From: Trichoplusia ni
Lineage: Eukaryota; Arthropoda; Insecta; Lepidoptera; Noctuidae
Direction: 5' to 3'
NCBI RefSeq assembly: GCF_003590095.1
Contig: NC_039500.1
Location: 4,898,001 to 4,962,000, forward strand
Length of the DNA: 64,000 bases
Made by a program: the position numbers and the translations under genes. Under the pieces are notes generated by a model. That model was not told where the DNA came from. It did no database searches and saw nothing but the letters and a program-made list of their open reading frames with translations. Below are positions 50,715 to 62,701 of the stretch, piece after piece (positions within the stretch are counted from its first letter, which is position 1; every line of letters starts with the position of its first letter).

Positions 50715-51104
50715 AACACAAACGATATGAACGAGAAAGAGGAAAATAGCAATAGTCACAAACAAATCCCTACAGTATTCATACTACATGTAATACCACT
50801 TCAAAATACATTAGTGAATGCAAATTATGTCAAAGCGAAGATACGACTCGAGGAAACGTTAGATTATATGTATTATACCAACCTACCACGATCTCTTAAA
50901 GTAATGCCGGTGCAGTTGTTAGAAAGAGACAACGTGCTACAAAGTGTATTGTACTATCTCGTTTCCTTATTATTATTAGTTTTGTGTGAAGAGCTTTTGG
51001 TAAAGGTATGTGTGAATGCGGCGAATCAATGTGAAGCGCATGAAATGCCTTTGTATGTGGATAATTGGGAAATTAAAGCGAATGAGATGTTGAAAATGGT
51101 TTAG
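50715..51104 (+). CDS. Weak 125-codon open frame, unidentified
   Basis: A 125-codon frame (ATG at 50727) that opens right after an acceptor-like TCAATTCGTTTTAG ending at 50714 and ends in TAG at 51104. It begins MNEKEENSNSHKQIPTVFIL. Near residues 67-93 it has a leucine-rich hydrophobic stretch (LYYLVSLLLLVLCEELLVK) that could be one membrane helix. A good donor GGTAAAG|GTATGT lies at 51006, which would give an exon of 291 bp. Its phase-0 entry does not fit exon 2 (phase 1). In AT-rich DNA of this size about one frame this long is expected by chance. It is followed within about 15 bp by a dispersed repeat. I do not recognise the product. Confidence 0.2.
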   Translation, partial: NTNDMNEKEENSNSHKQIPTVFILHVIPLQNTLVNANYVKAKIRLEETLDYMYYTNLPRSLKVMPVQLLERDNVLQSVLYYLVSLLLLVLCEELLVKVCVNAANQCEAHEMPLYVDNWEIKANEMLKMV

Positions 51105-51116
51105 AACTGTCTATCA

Positions 51117-51312
51117 TAGTTGGAAATAGACTCTTCCCAACTATGTTGGGGTCTTCTTCTTGTCAAACCGAATGCAGATAAGTATCAGTGTTTTACAAGG
51201 AACGACTGCAGAACTGACCTCCTCAATCCAGTTATCTGGGCAACTCGATACCAAAGTCAGACAGGTAGTCAGACTTTCTAGCTTCTTACTACCTATAAAG
51301 ACTGTCAAAGTT
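51117..51312 (+). repeat. Lepidopteran dispersed repeat (CCCAACTATGTTGGGGTC type)
   Basis: TTCCCAACTATGTTGGGGTC, AACCGAATGCAGATAAGTAT, TTTACAAGGAACGACTGC, CTGACCTCCTCAATCCAGTT, GGGCAACTCGATACC and CAGACAGGTAGTCAGACTTT then CTAGCTTCT occur in the order of a repeat very common in moth genomes. It is diverged from that consensus as I remember it. The element class is not known to me. Confidence 0.7.
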
Positions 51313-51880
51313 GTGTAAGTAATATGTAGGTGGGTTCCACTATTTAACGTTCACGAAACAAGAAGGAAATTGTTATGACATAGACGGTCTATCCACAGAC
51401 TCGGACACGGATCAACTCGGACACTATTACTTACTGTAATTTAAATGAAGCTATTTAGAAGCCAATTAGAAGTGTTAGAGTTTATAGATTGCTATTCTAA
51501 TATTATTTCTGTTTTTGATCTATATTTTAATCTTGCTTATCAATAACAACACATTATGCTTAAAACCACTCAAGCATGTGAATATAAAGTATTAAAAAAA
51601 ATCCCCGGAATCAGAAAATAACGATTCTACCGAATCCTGCCGAAAAAACAAACATTGTAAACTCAAAACAAGAATACGAAATACAAATTCGAAGTTAAGA
51701 CGAAATGTATGTATTCTTAATGACACAGTTATGCCTCGTGGATTGATGAATGCGGCTTTAAAACATTAAGATGAATAGATCTGCGGAGGCTGTGCCCGTC
51801 TACCGCGGAACTTTCCGAGATTGATGTGTTTCGCGGAGTGACATGCCCACTGGAATAATGGCTTAACTCCAGCTCCCCGA

Positions 51881-52014
51881 CTGCCTACTAACACGTGACA
51901 AAGTAATACAACCAAAAAGAGATAGCGCCATACATTTACCAGAACGCCATCTCTGTTCTACACGTAGAATACTGGGAAGTACCACTACTTGAAGTTGTAG
52001 TGGTGGCTCCCAGT
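51881..52014 (+). repeat. GATGGCGCT palindromic family, copy F
   Basis: The left arm is CTGCCTACTAACACGTGAC then AAAGTAATAC. The core is AAAGAGATAGCGCCATACAT and CAGAACGCCATCTCTGTTC. The right part is AATACTGGGAAGTACCACTA. This is followed by an 18-bp imperfect inverted repeat (51971-51988 against 51997-52014, 15 of 18 paired, loop TTGAAGTT). Confidence 0.6.
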
Positions 52015-55000
52015 TTTCTCAGCCACGAAACATGAAATATTTAAGGTACCTGTTACACAAATCTTTTGGTATATCGCTGTGTATCGCTCGTAAAATTCCG
52101 TTAAGGAGAAGTTTTGAGAAGTTGGGAGCTCAGTTCAGTCTGAAACAGTTAGACATATAGTTATTTATTGCTGTTACTGAATGAAACTTGCACTTAAGTG
52201 TAATGTACGTCGGATCTAAACTGTTTCGTCTTATTGAATAGTGAAACGGATTTTAAAATCATCTCTTTTAATATTTTGGATCATGTTTAGCATTTTTCTT
52301 GCTTTTGCTGAAAATTTGAAACCTGGTTCATTATTTTATCCTATTTTTCCATCATTCATAATTATAATTACTATTCCGGATTAAGTTAAAATGTTATTGT
52401 GTTACTAATGTGGGTCGTTAAGTTTAAATTGTTACTTAACTTTAAAAATATATACGTTAAAGGAATCGATGGGATCTAAAATATATCTTAATAATGCGTT
52501 AAATAAATAATGCATAATAATATATTAAGTAAGAAAAACATGCGTGGTCTTTATAAACACTAAAACTTTATAACATCTTATTAAAGATTAAATCATCAAA
52601 ACACTGAATCATACATTCTCCAAAGTCGTAAAAGTGCTTTCAAGTAACAAAATCAAAATCTACACTCAAACAAAATGCCCTAGTCATAAATGCATAAAAT
52701 AAAGTGCATTTAAGTAAATTTACTCGAATGTAAATACTAATGCATTTTCACTCAAGAATAAACTTATAAACCTACAAAGTTAAAATGAAAAGTTAACTGG
52801 AGTTCTTTAAAGGCGAGTTGCTAAAGTACCTATCTATCTAATTTACGTATGAGGCAGTCTCTAGCGCGGTATTTGCATGTGGCGACCTCTCGTGAGTGCT
52901 ATTTGTAACTTCTTCTCAAAGAGCTTATTTTATGCTTTGCTCTAATACTGTGTAAACAACTTGTATTTGTATTTTCTTTATTTGTGAGATATATTTGTGG
53001 TCTAGAATATGTGGAAAATAAAATTATTAAGTCATTATGTAGACTCGCATACCCCTTAAGGACTCCTTTTGGGTCCGAAACTAGTCGTTGCGGTAAGTAA
53101 ACCGTTATTAAACAAAGAATTATTGAGAATCAAGAAAATTAATAAAGTATTCAATTATAACTTAATATATTTTCTAGAGTAACTATTTATTCCCGGTCTT
53201 TTTCTAGATGATTGAAGCGTTTTACGATATTAGCTTGTTATCATCCTTTAAGGACAGTACCTACAAGTTTAAGCTGCCTTACAATGTTTTTTATCTCCGT
53301 TTTCAGGGTTGTTTTAAAGCTATTTAAAATGCATTGTCCATAATATAACATCGTTCAATTAAGTTCTTTAGAGACTAAAGTATGAATAAAATTAAATATT
53401 TATTTCATACATAAATCATATTTATTAAAACGTAACAAATATTATAAAGCCAATAGATTATGATTCAAAAAGCCCACATTTCCTAATATTGTGCATCTGT
53501 CAAACTGATGACGCGTGACAATTGAGTGACATCGCTCAATTACTAGTGACGGTTGCTTCAGAAACTGAAACAAACCGAATCGACCAAACACAAAAAGTTA
53601 TTCTAATAAAAATAAATAAACTTTGCTATGTAAATAAATAAAAGCTCAACCGCATTTTTTTATTTTTCTCCTTTTATTAGATATATCGGGTACATCGGTT
53701 CATCTCAATTTCAAAAGTTTATGAATCTTTATAATTAGACTGATCAAAATGAAGTCTTCACAGCTTTGTCTTGTATCAATTTCATTGCAGGTCATAGCAA
53801 ACTAATCTTATATTTTAATATCTAAAAACATATATCAATCTTGTTTCAAGTCATAAAAAACTAAGTATTTATTTTGACATCTAAACGTATGATCTCAAGA
53901 GGCTGTTACGTCAATCAAGCGTTTATTTCTGGTTTAACTTAAAATAACCTCATAACGAGCGTTCCAAACTTCATTGTAACTTGGTATAACTTAAGCAAGT
54001 CTTAAAATTGTTTCCTAGTATCCGGGAAAAGTTTTTTGGATGTATGTCTGCGTGAGAACGGCAGACGCCTTCGTGATTCTTGTTAATTAGTTGTTGGTGT
54101 CTGATGGTGATGGCTTGAAGAGAATAGAGTTAGGAAAATATAGCGGTATTATATGCTAAGTATAATACAAATTTCAATTTTATAGTACAGATAGATTACG
54201 GGCATAAAAGTAGTGAATACTAATGAAAAAGGTCTTTTTAAAACGAAAAGAAGAATTTGAAAATCTGCGGCTTATTCATTAACGTTCAGTTTTGTTCTTT
54301 CTGCTGCTCTGGGTCTTAACGTGATCCTAGAAATTCTAAATCGACCAATCAACAATTTGAGAAACATAGACACGTGCACATTTGTACGATTTTGTTTATT
54401 CCGATCCACATTCACATCATTTATAATTATTATTATTTATTTATTTATTAAACTGTTTACATTATACTTATTTGCTTTGTATAAACCCCACAAAACTGTT
54501 TGCACAGTTTGTCTGTGGGCATAATGCATGCTGTTACCTGTAAATTTCAATCCACGCATTGTTCCTCTTTTCAAAACCGCATCCAATGATATTCCATCGA
54601 TTCCAAGAACATCGAATCCTATAATATTATGGGAATTGGTATCTATGGCCTCACTAAGGAAAACAATAGATGGTATTGATGCCATTAATATAGTAGCCGA
54701 GTGGTCGGTATTAATAATCTGACCGTTTGGGTCCGAATCGCCATTGAAGTCCGTTGCCAGCTAACAGATATTAAATCCGGACCTCTTTTGTTTTTGCTCG
54801 AGCTTATTGAGCCCTTACTGGGAAACTGTGATGGGAGATATCGATCATTTGTTTTGATTTGGTAACTAGTCTATCAATTAGTAGAGAATAATTTGTGGTC
54901 GCTTTTATCAGTAAATTATTTACGAAGGAATTATGTAATTTTGAATTAATTTATCATTGGTAAAATGTGCTAACATTTAAATTCTCAGATTGATTATAAT

Positions 55001-55087
55001 CTGTTGTAACGTTCTGTCTATTTTAATACTATCATGATCATCAACTTCATTAGCTTTCTTTTTAAATAATAGAATTATTGTAAATAT
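52015..55087. other. Intronic or non-coding DNA
   Basis: AT-rich. Overlapping frames on both strands at 54437-54722 (82 and 64 codons) are unrecognised. CTTTTGGGTCCGAAACTAGT near 53065 looks like a fragment of a dispersed repeat but is too short to assign. Confidence 0.5.
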
Positions 55088-55290
55088 CCTACAAACATGT
55101 ATTATAATCGGGAAAGTTGATAAAGATATGGATGTTTGTTCCTCTTTCACGCAAAAACCACTGAACGGATTTAGACGAAACTCAGTGCACATATAGTTTA
55201 GAACTAAGATTGGCATATAAAATAGTTTATATCCCGATTTTATGTGCCTGTGGGATGATATTCGATTTGTAGCGGGCTACCACTAGTATT
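55088..55290 (+). mobile_element. Helitron-like (Lep1-type) element
   Basis: It starts near ACAAACATGTATTATAATCG. It then carries CTCTTTCACGCAAAAACCAC, TGAACGGATTTAGACGAAAC, ATAGTTTATATCCCGATTTT then ATGTGCC, and ends AGCGGGCTACCACTAGTA. The blocks match the 14632 element in order and orientation. No transposase is encoded. Confidence 0.6.
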
Positions 55291-55844
55291 TAAATAATTC
55301 AACACACGAGTAAAATAAAACAATTAAAACCGCAATTCCATAAACAGTTTTATCTACAGCTTGTTCAAATACCGTTGTTCAAATATTCTTGTTAATACTC
55401 CACATTTTTACCGATATATTTAATCAAATAAGAAGTATACACTGCATTAGCAAATGAGGAAGCTCTCGCTAATGACGTCACAAAACCGATGGCAAGACTT
55501 TCCTTATAATGATAATAATGTATATTCTTACGTATGCATGCCTTGGTAACAAGTTGCTTATTATTTTGAATAAACATTTCTTCGGTAATAGGATATATTT
55601 TGTAGAGTATTTATGTATTTGCGAGTTTGTATTATTGTTAAACTTGACTATTATTATGGCAAATAAAATATACGGAACTCGCTTATAATTAGCAGAATTA
55701 ATTGTCTTCTGTGTACGACACATTAATTATTAGTCATACGACAATGTGTCTCAGTATTAGAGTCCCATTTTTACATTTTGGGTACGAAACCCCAAAAATT
55801 AAAAAAAAACTTAATGTATGGAACTGGGTGCGAGCATACAAAGA

Positions 55845-55917
55845 TAGATGTCGACGGCAATTGGGGAGGCCTATGTCCAGCATTGGCCGAATATGGGCTG
55901 ATGATGATGACGATGTA
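55845..55917 (+). mobile_element. LINE 3' tail with GAT repeat
   Basis: GTCGACGGCAATTGGGGAGG, CCTATGTCCAGCATTGGCCG and ATATGGGCTGATGATGATGA are the well-known end of a lepidopteran non-LTR retrotransposon, finishing in a GAT/ATG microsatellite. The plus frame reads RRQLGRPMSSIGRI. The two open frames here (55702 plus, 55734 minus) derive from it. Confidence 0.7.
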
Positions 55918-56054
55918 AATATAAGGACTTCATTTCCATTTAAATTCATTGTCATAACGTATTAACCATTATATAATTTTGAATTCATAATACGTCTTAG
56001 TCATGAGCGCTCTGTATTAAATCACAACGGTTTCGTATATATTTGTCTCCAATG

Positions 56055-56091
56055 TCCCAACAATGGTGTTAATTTACACCATTTGTTGGGA
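56055..56091. repeat. Strong hairpin, 15/16-bp arms
   Basis: TCCCAACAATGGTGT (56055-56069) pairs with ACACCATTTGTTGGGA (56076-56091) with a single one-base bulge around a 6-nt loop (TAATTT). No coding frame. It could be a cruciform or transcript hairpin, or the remains of a palindromic element. Confidence 0.7.
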
Positions 56092-58531
56092 GCGTCGTGC
56101 AATGCAGCGTGCCTGCAATCCTATCAGTAATATTAATTTCATGTGGTTTTCGTCTTAAGTTGTCGTATAGCTGCTATATTAATTAAATTTTATGAAACAG
56201 AGTAAGGTATAAAGGTGTTTGTATTTTTGCTTTGTATGCAATTATGGATTTTCACAAAGCAAACCAATATCCACTTATCTTATCAACAATCCCTTCTTCA
56301 ATAACAATTTAATTTTTAGATCGCCTTAAATATTTTTCTGGTGCAGTTTTACAACTGAAGTTTACAGTGTGACACTTAACGTAGGACGATGCTAGTTATT
56401 GTCACATTTTGGCAATTCTAAAAAGTATATATTATATACCTTATTTTTTTTATAGGTCATCGAAAGTATGTAGTCCACCTTTTCGAAATCAAAACCTTGA
56501 ATTTATCGATTACACAGACACATTTAAACCTTTCTGAATCTAATTTAATTCCTATTCCCCATGAGCCCGCGAGCTCAGATCGTTGACAGTCAGCTGATGG
56601 ATAGTCGAGCTGTTCATGTGTGCACAATACGCCCGTTTTAGACCCTCAACAACTTGCTTCATCATTCATAATACGGACTATTTTGTGTAAACTTTCTTGG
56701 TATAAATGGCGGTTGGGATGGTTGTGCTTATATTATGTTTGGTACCTACTGAATTTAAGGGTTTCATTTTGATTTGTCGGATTTTTAATGGTAATATAGT
56801 TTTGATATACTTTTTCTTTAACAATTTATTATTTCATATTTTGCCTAGAGTGAAAAGTAGTCGCCAACTAAGCCAAACTTGAATTTTGAGTACCTACATG
56901 TCAATTGATAAACATATTTACTTATACACCTAAATATAGGTATATACAAATTTAGTTCATGTACGCTGTGTCCAGTCACAGAACAAATAATCATAATCAC
57001 TCATATTACGCATAAATGCATGAAAGCAAATTCATTTATTTAGCCTGTACAGTCCCATTTTGCCCAGTACTGTTCAAAAGCTACAAACATTTCCATACAA
57101 CCGTATCTCAAATAAACTTCAAACCGAAACTTAAGATATTTATTAACTCGGTATTTCAATATCCAGCTTAAATACTATCACAACTTAATACTAAGAAATA
57201 AGTTAGCAATATCCTTTAAAAGACCTTAATACTTCAACTAAAGTTCAGAACTTAAACAGTCTTGAAGCTTCAAACTATGAACTCATAAAACTTGGCAAAT
57301 CAAATTAATCAAAGCAGTTACTGACTTCACTGGTATAAATGGTATAAAAACGAGTATGAGCCGTGGTTATCTGGTGACAGCATTTTGTTTTCATCTCGGA
57401 AGAAAAGAGTTCAAGAAAGTGGTATTTAAATTTCACATGTGTCACTGTTAGGAGACGACGATCAACCTTACGTTATCTGATTACAGAGAAAACCTGACAG
57501 ATTTGAAATGGTAACTCGTTTTAAATGTATCTCTCTGTTGCAAACCGTTTTTTGGTATTTGTTACTTATAGAGCGTCTGTAATAAATAGTATGAAAGTAA
57601 ATTTAGGAACACAATTGACTTAAATATGTTTGAAATTGTATTTAAATAAAAACTTGAAGTGTTGAGAGATTATTATTCATCAGTTTTTAAGCGATTTACA
57701 TTGTAAACAGTTTACTATCATCTAGGCATGTAGACTCTACTCTACTCCAATTAATGTGTATGTCTGTTATGCCCCTTTCCTCTTCTTTTCTGCTCTATAG
57801 CCTTCATGAACAAAACTTTAGAGGAAAGGTGCCTCGTAAATTCGCAGCACAGATGCAGGAGATAGGTGATGAATAAAGGTACCGTCCTGTTAATTTATGT
57901 TTACTCCGCACTGTTATGGGTCACCGTTTTAAATTGAAACTGTAAATTCTCGACTTTTGACTGTTACACTGGGTTTTTAAAGTTTAATATAAAAAAGTGT
58001 ATTTAAAAGCGTATATGCACTAAATAAATATTTTCTAGAATAAAATTAAATTATTGTATTTTTGCCAGGACAGCAGAAATAGCCTACTGGTTTTCGGATA
58101 ATAGACAAACAAATATACGCATGCATTTAAGTAACAGTTTGAAAAATTGAATTTACTTTTATATAAAAATTTGATTGTTTAATAAAATTAATTCCACAAA
58201 AATTTAATTAATTACTTAATTGTGAACATTTCAAAGCATGATTGTTTTACAGCCACGCTTAACTTACCCAATTCGTCCTACAATTGTCCGCTTTTATATT
58301 TTCTCATTAAAACCAACAATAAACCCGTCTATCACATTTATTATAAATATTTTACGTCATTGTGAACCTACATTGCGGGCTATTGAATTAAAATAAACAT
58401 AATTGTTACTAATTTTCACAGTGAAATAACTTCTTTACAAAGAATATTAGGTTTAATTTAGATTGAAAGGGTGAAAATGTTATAGTTGCAAAAAGAAGGT
58501 GATTTTTATTTTGTCATCAAGATACTCAGAA

Positions 58532-58640
58532 ACTACCACCGCTAAAACCAAATGCTAAGTTAGGACTGTGGTCATTGTGGGAAAGAGACATCGCTCTACA
58601 CAGTGTACCGTTCCGTCTTTCTTTCTCAACTACCGCTATC
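58532..58640 (+). repeat. GATGGCGCT palindromic family, copy G
   Basis: The left outer arm is ACTACCACCGCTAAAACC. The core is GTGGGAAAGAGACATCGCTC, then TACACAGTGTACCG and TTCCGTCTTTCTTTCTCAAC. A partial right arm (TACCGCTA) follows. The core is diverged, but the order matches the other copies. Confidence 0.5.
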
Positions 58641-59465
58641 TTTATTGAAAAGTAAATCGGCTACCTAAATTCTAATTCTAAGAAATTACTTAAAATCTAA
58701 ACAAACCTTTTTCGAACATACTCTGCCAATATTCCTCTACATCTTTCCACACAAACATACTTGTCTGTTCTACGTAAAGGAGGTTTTATGCAATTTATGT
58801 TAACAGCAGATGTCGCAGCAGTTTTGAGGGTTAACGGTCGGTATTAAACTAAACGAAACTGAAGTTCTTCGGCGTGCATATAAATTTGTAGTAAGTTGTT
58901 GTGTTTGTGTCTGTGAGGCTATGATATGAACTGTGACTGTTTTTTACATATATCATAGACGCTTATTCGTATAATGATAAATAGCCTTGAAATTTATTAT
59001 TACTAGGCCGCTTAATATTCAACGGAAATTTACTTGAAAAACTGCATCTGCATCTTAAATTGTAATGAATTAATGAATCCTAGTTTAAAATTTAAACCAA
59101 CGAATAGTTGCTATGAAGGATAGGTTAGCTACCATATTTCAGGTTTATTTTAAGAATGCAACGTGCCTTGACAGTGAAACATGTAAAAAAAGTGGTTTCA
59201 TCTTCATTCAGCCAAGAGACGTCCGCCACTGGATACTCGCCTCCCCCAGTGATTGCCGTAAAGACTGCTTATAAGAAAAAAAACTAAATTTCTGCAATTA
59301 GGCATAATTAAATTCGCGTAAAATAAGTTTGAAATCACTAAGTAAACGTTCATAAACTTGAATGTAATTCTTGAATAAAATTAACAAACACAAAATTACA
59401 ATGAAACCAGTTTATCATTAAATCAGATTTACAATCAAATACAATCTTAATCCAAAACGAGTTTT

Positions 59466-59530
59466 CATTATTATAAACGTGAAAGCTAATGTTTCAGTCT
59501 GACTGAAAGTTTCAGGTTTTTGCTAAATCT
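59466..59530 (+). mobile_element. Helitron-like 5' fragment
   Basis: CATTATTATAAACGTGAAAG is the left-end word shared with the elements at 14632 and 48030. It is followed by degraded sequence with a TCAGTCTGACTGA palindrome. The remainder is not recognisable. Confidence 0.4.
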
Positions 59531-62500
59531 TGTTCCTAATTCATTAATGTCAATCCGAAAGCTCCAAGTTTTGAAGGTCAGTCCATTTGACAGGACCTTT
59601 CTTAAATTAATCATCTGCTCAGCATTTGCTTTGCTTTGTAATTAATTAGTAAAGTTTCTGTAGGTAAATGTAATATTAGTTGGTATTGAAATGATTTAAT
59701 TTTACTATAGAATGTGGTATTATTAAATATTAAGTATAATATTAAGTTCGAGAGTTCGATAAATAAATACTTGACAAAGAATATAAACCGCTATTTAGAT
59801 GAGATTTGCGTTACAATTAAAGATTCTAAAAGAAATCCAACGATCTAAATCGAAAGCAGGATAAACGTCACATTTATTTTTTAGTCTACTTAAACATCAT
59901 TAATGAGTTATTTCGTTCAGTAAATTTATTAGAAATACAAAATTTTTCACCTTCACTTCGAATACAGTTGTAACAATATGTCAGGCAAAACGCATGGATT
60001 TGTATGCACGAGGTGGTGATTATATACGGGAAGGGCTTTATAGGCTGATATTATTATATAAATTTAACAAATAACATTTGCGCCAACACTTCATTCATTA
60101 AAATAACAATACCTATATTAAGGGTTGAATTGAACCCTTTTCTGTAGCGATTCCTATAGTCGATAGACATCTTCCATAGACGCTTTCCCTTTTGATAAAA
60201 ACTCCCCAGTGTATTGAATAATAACAGACTATTTGTGGAAAGAGAAAAGGTTTACAGACAATAGCGTTTTCGTGTTTCATAACGAATATCTACGTAAGTG
60301 AGGTTCACGCTTTCTTCTCGAAAAGGGGGTTAGCAGTGGCTATACATAGTACTTTCAATCTCGTTTCGTCGTTCAGTTTAAATACAGCAACAATGTTTAA
60401 AAAAATGAATTTGTTTTTTTACTGATATTGCGGATATTTTTAACAAGATTTCGACGGGAAAAAAACTTTTAAAATAGGAACTGTATTTTAACAACCCACA
60501 CAAGAATAACAATTAGCCACCGCGACACAGGCAGCTAACCGAAAAAAAATACACTGAAAGAAACAAAAAGTACGACAAAAATAAAAGGGGAAATTTTACG
60601 CAGTACAGTTTTGGTGATTTAACTAAAGTCCGTGAAGGGAAAACGAACGATTTGTATTCATGATGGCGTCCGCCGCAGGTTTTGGTAGGTGCGACAGAGT
60701 AGATTCGCAATTTTCTCTGATTCTCTAGAGGGCACCCTGATTCGGTACAGTTATTACGATAAATCCGAGCCCTATTTCGCATATCGAAGGAATACCGCGC
60801 TCGGACCTTGGTTTCCATAGTAAGATTGTTTTGGGAAACCTATTTTGGTGGAAACATGCCTATACAGGCTTTTGTTATAGTATTGAGGGCTGTTGTGATG
60901 TAATTTAGGAAAATGCTTTATTTGGTAACAACAGGACAAGTTAGTAATTTTAACAAATAAAATGGACTATCAACGATCGAGCTAAGACAGCACAGAGGAA
61001 TTCAAATGACGTCTTATAAATCAATTTGTACAAAAGACCTAAAAGACTAAACTCCTAGATATTTTACAATGTTTTACTAGAGATCAACATAAGAACGTTA
61101 TGTATTCCATATAATTATACTATCAAATTCTTAAATAAAGGCACTTTATCTTTACTTGCTTTACTCCCACGTTTCTTAAAAGCTATTTACCCAAACGAGT
61201 TTACCAGAGAATAAATCTCACTTGTCTCTAGTTTGTGTTAAATATGTTAAGTTAATTAACAAAGGCTGCACCAATGCGGTGTCACCTACAAACGCTTGAG
61301 TTAGGGTTATTTATCTGTCACGTGACAAGAGATTTATCGCGCTTTTCAGAAGCGTTCGCAACACTACTGACTAGGTTCTGTAGTGACTTTATTTTGAGGT
61401 CGTTTTTTAATATTTAAATGAGTTTATTTTATTTAGTTATTTCAGTTTTCGATTTTATTGATTCTTGTAGTAACGGGCTTATAAGAATTGACTTGTCGTA
61501 GTTATAATAAATTGTGAAAAAGTATGGTGTCACAGATTAAATAACGTTCTTAACAAGTATTGCACACATTCGTTTTACACGATTTTTAACAAGTCATATA
61601 CAACTTTTATTATTCTTCATTGATTAAAGTCAATAGAATCATGTTGCATCTAAACCTTAAATATTCTATAAAAAAAAACCATCTGGCCAATTCACCACAA
61701 ACTGTCTACACAAACAGCAACGAAAAAGAAAAACAGAAACCCTTTCAAATTAAGAACGTCTGAGACCTATACAAATACAAGCAAAGACCAAACATACTCT
61801 CCACCATTCCTGTTGAGCGCAGACAATCAATTACGTGACTATATGATTAATGTAGGACTCGAGCACATCTCTGAACGAACCGACTCCTACACATTAACTT
61901 TGTAGGACTCTCAAAGTACCACCTGCCTTTGTGATGCCGTACCCCATGCGACTGTAGGACTGACTGAGATGTGACTAATGTATTTACTGACATTTCATGG
62001 AATTAAATACTTATTTTGAAGTGAAGGTCTGATTTAATTGTTGTGTTCTTACGTGTTTATTGTAAAAGATGGTTTATTTGTAGATTTGTTTGTTGACCTT
62101 TCAGGTAGCAGTTGAATTGTGGCTAATTTTGGATCTTAAATTATTTAGAATCTTGTCAAACTTTGGAATAAGTCAAGCTTTATTCTTTTTTTATTTGACA
62201 TATCATTTTTATACATCAATGGGCTTTGACCGCTTACACAAAAAATGTTTAACATTTCATCTGCCACATATCCACTCCAGAAATATGTTTCCAAGACTTC
62301 TCTAAGCGTAAATTCAGATTAAAAGACTTCTTATTAATGTGCAAAATAAATATAAAAAAAAATTTGCATTCAACTACCTCAGGAGCGGTTTTTACATGAC
62401 CACTGTAAATTACTGCTGAACTTTCTCTGACCGTCGCTAACTCTCCATTTTTACAGTTGCTACTGACTAATTATTTATTGTCCTCTTTTCTCTAAAATAA

Positions 62501-62666
62501 AGTGCTCCACGAACTCGGCTACAGAAAGTTCTAACTTAAGCTTCTTAACTGGTTCTTTATGCCAGTCAGGACTTACGAAAGAGTACTGGATGCTAAAAAA
62601 ATGTTAAATTGCAATCACCCTGTAGTTACACGAAAAGCCTATTAAATAACATCAAAGTACTTGCAA

Positions 62667-62701
62667 TTTGTCTAAACTAAACACATTCATGTTTAGACAA
62701 A
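62667..62701. repeat. Perfect 11-bp inverted repeat
   Basis: TTTGTCTAAAC (62667-62677) and GTTTAGACAAA (62691-62701) are exact reverse complements around a 13-nt loop. Confidence 0.65.

Noticed and set aside
53040..53100. Donor-like GCG|GTAAGTAAAC as an exon end
   Set aside because: The upstream sequence looks like a dispersed-repeat fragment, and no acceptor or open phase-1 frame fits exon 2.
54437..54722. Overlapping 82- and 64-codon frames on opposite strands
   Set aside because: Neither has a recognisable product or splice sites; it may be the relic of a repeat but cannot be supported.
55702..55965. 87-codon plus and 73-codon minus frames
   Set aside because: Both read through a LINE 3' tail and its GAT microsatellite.
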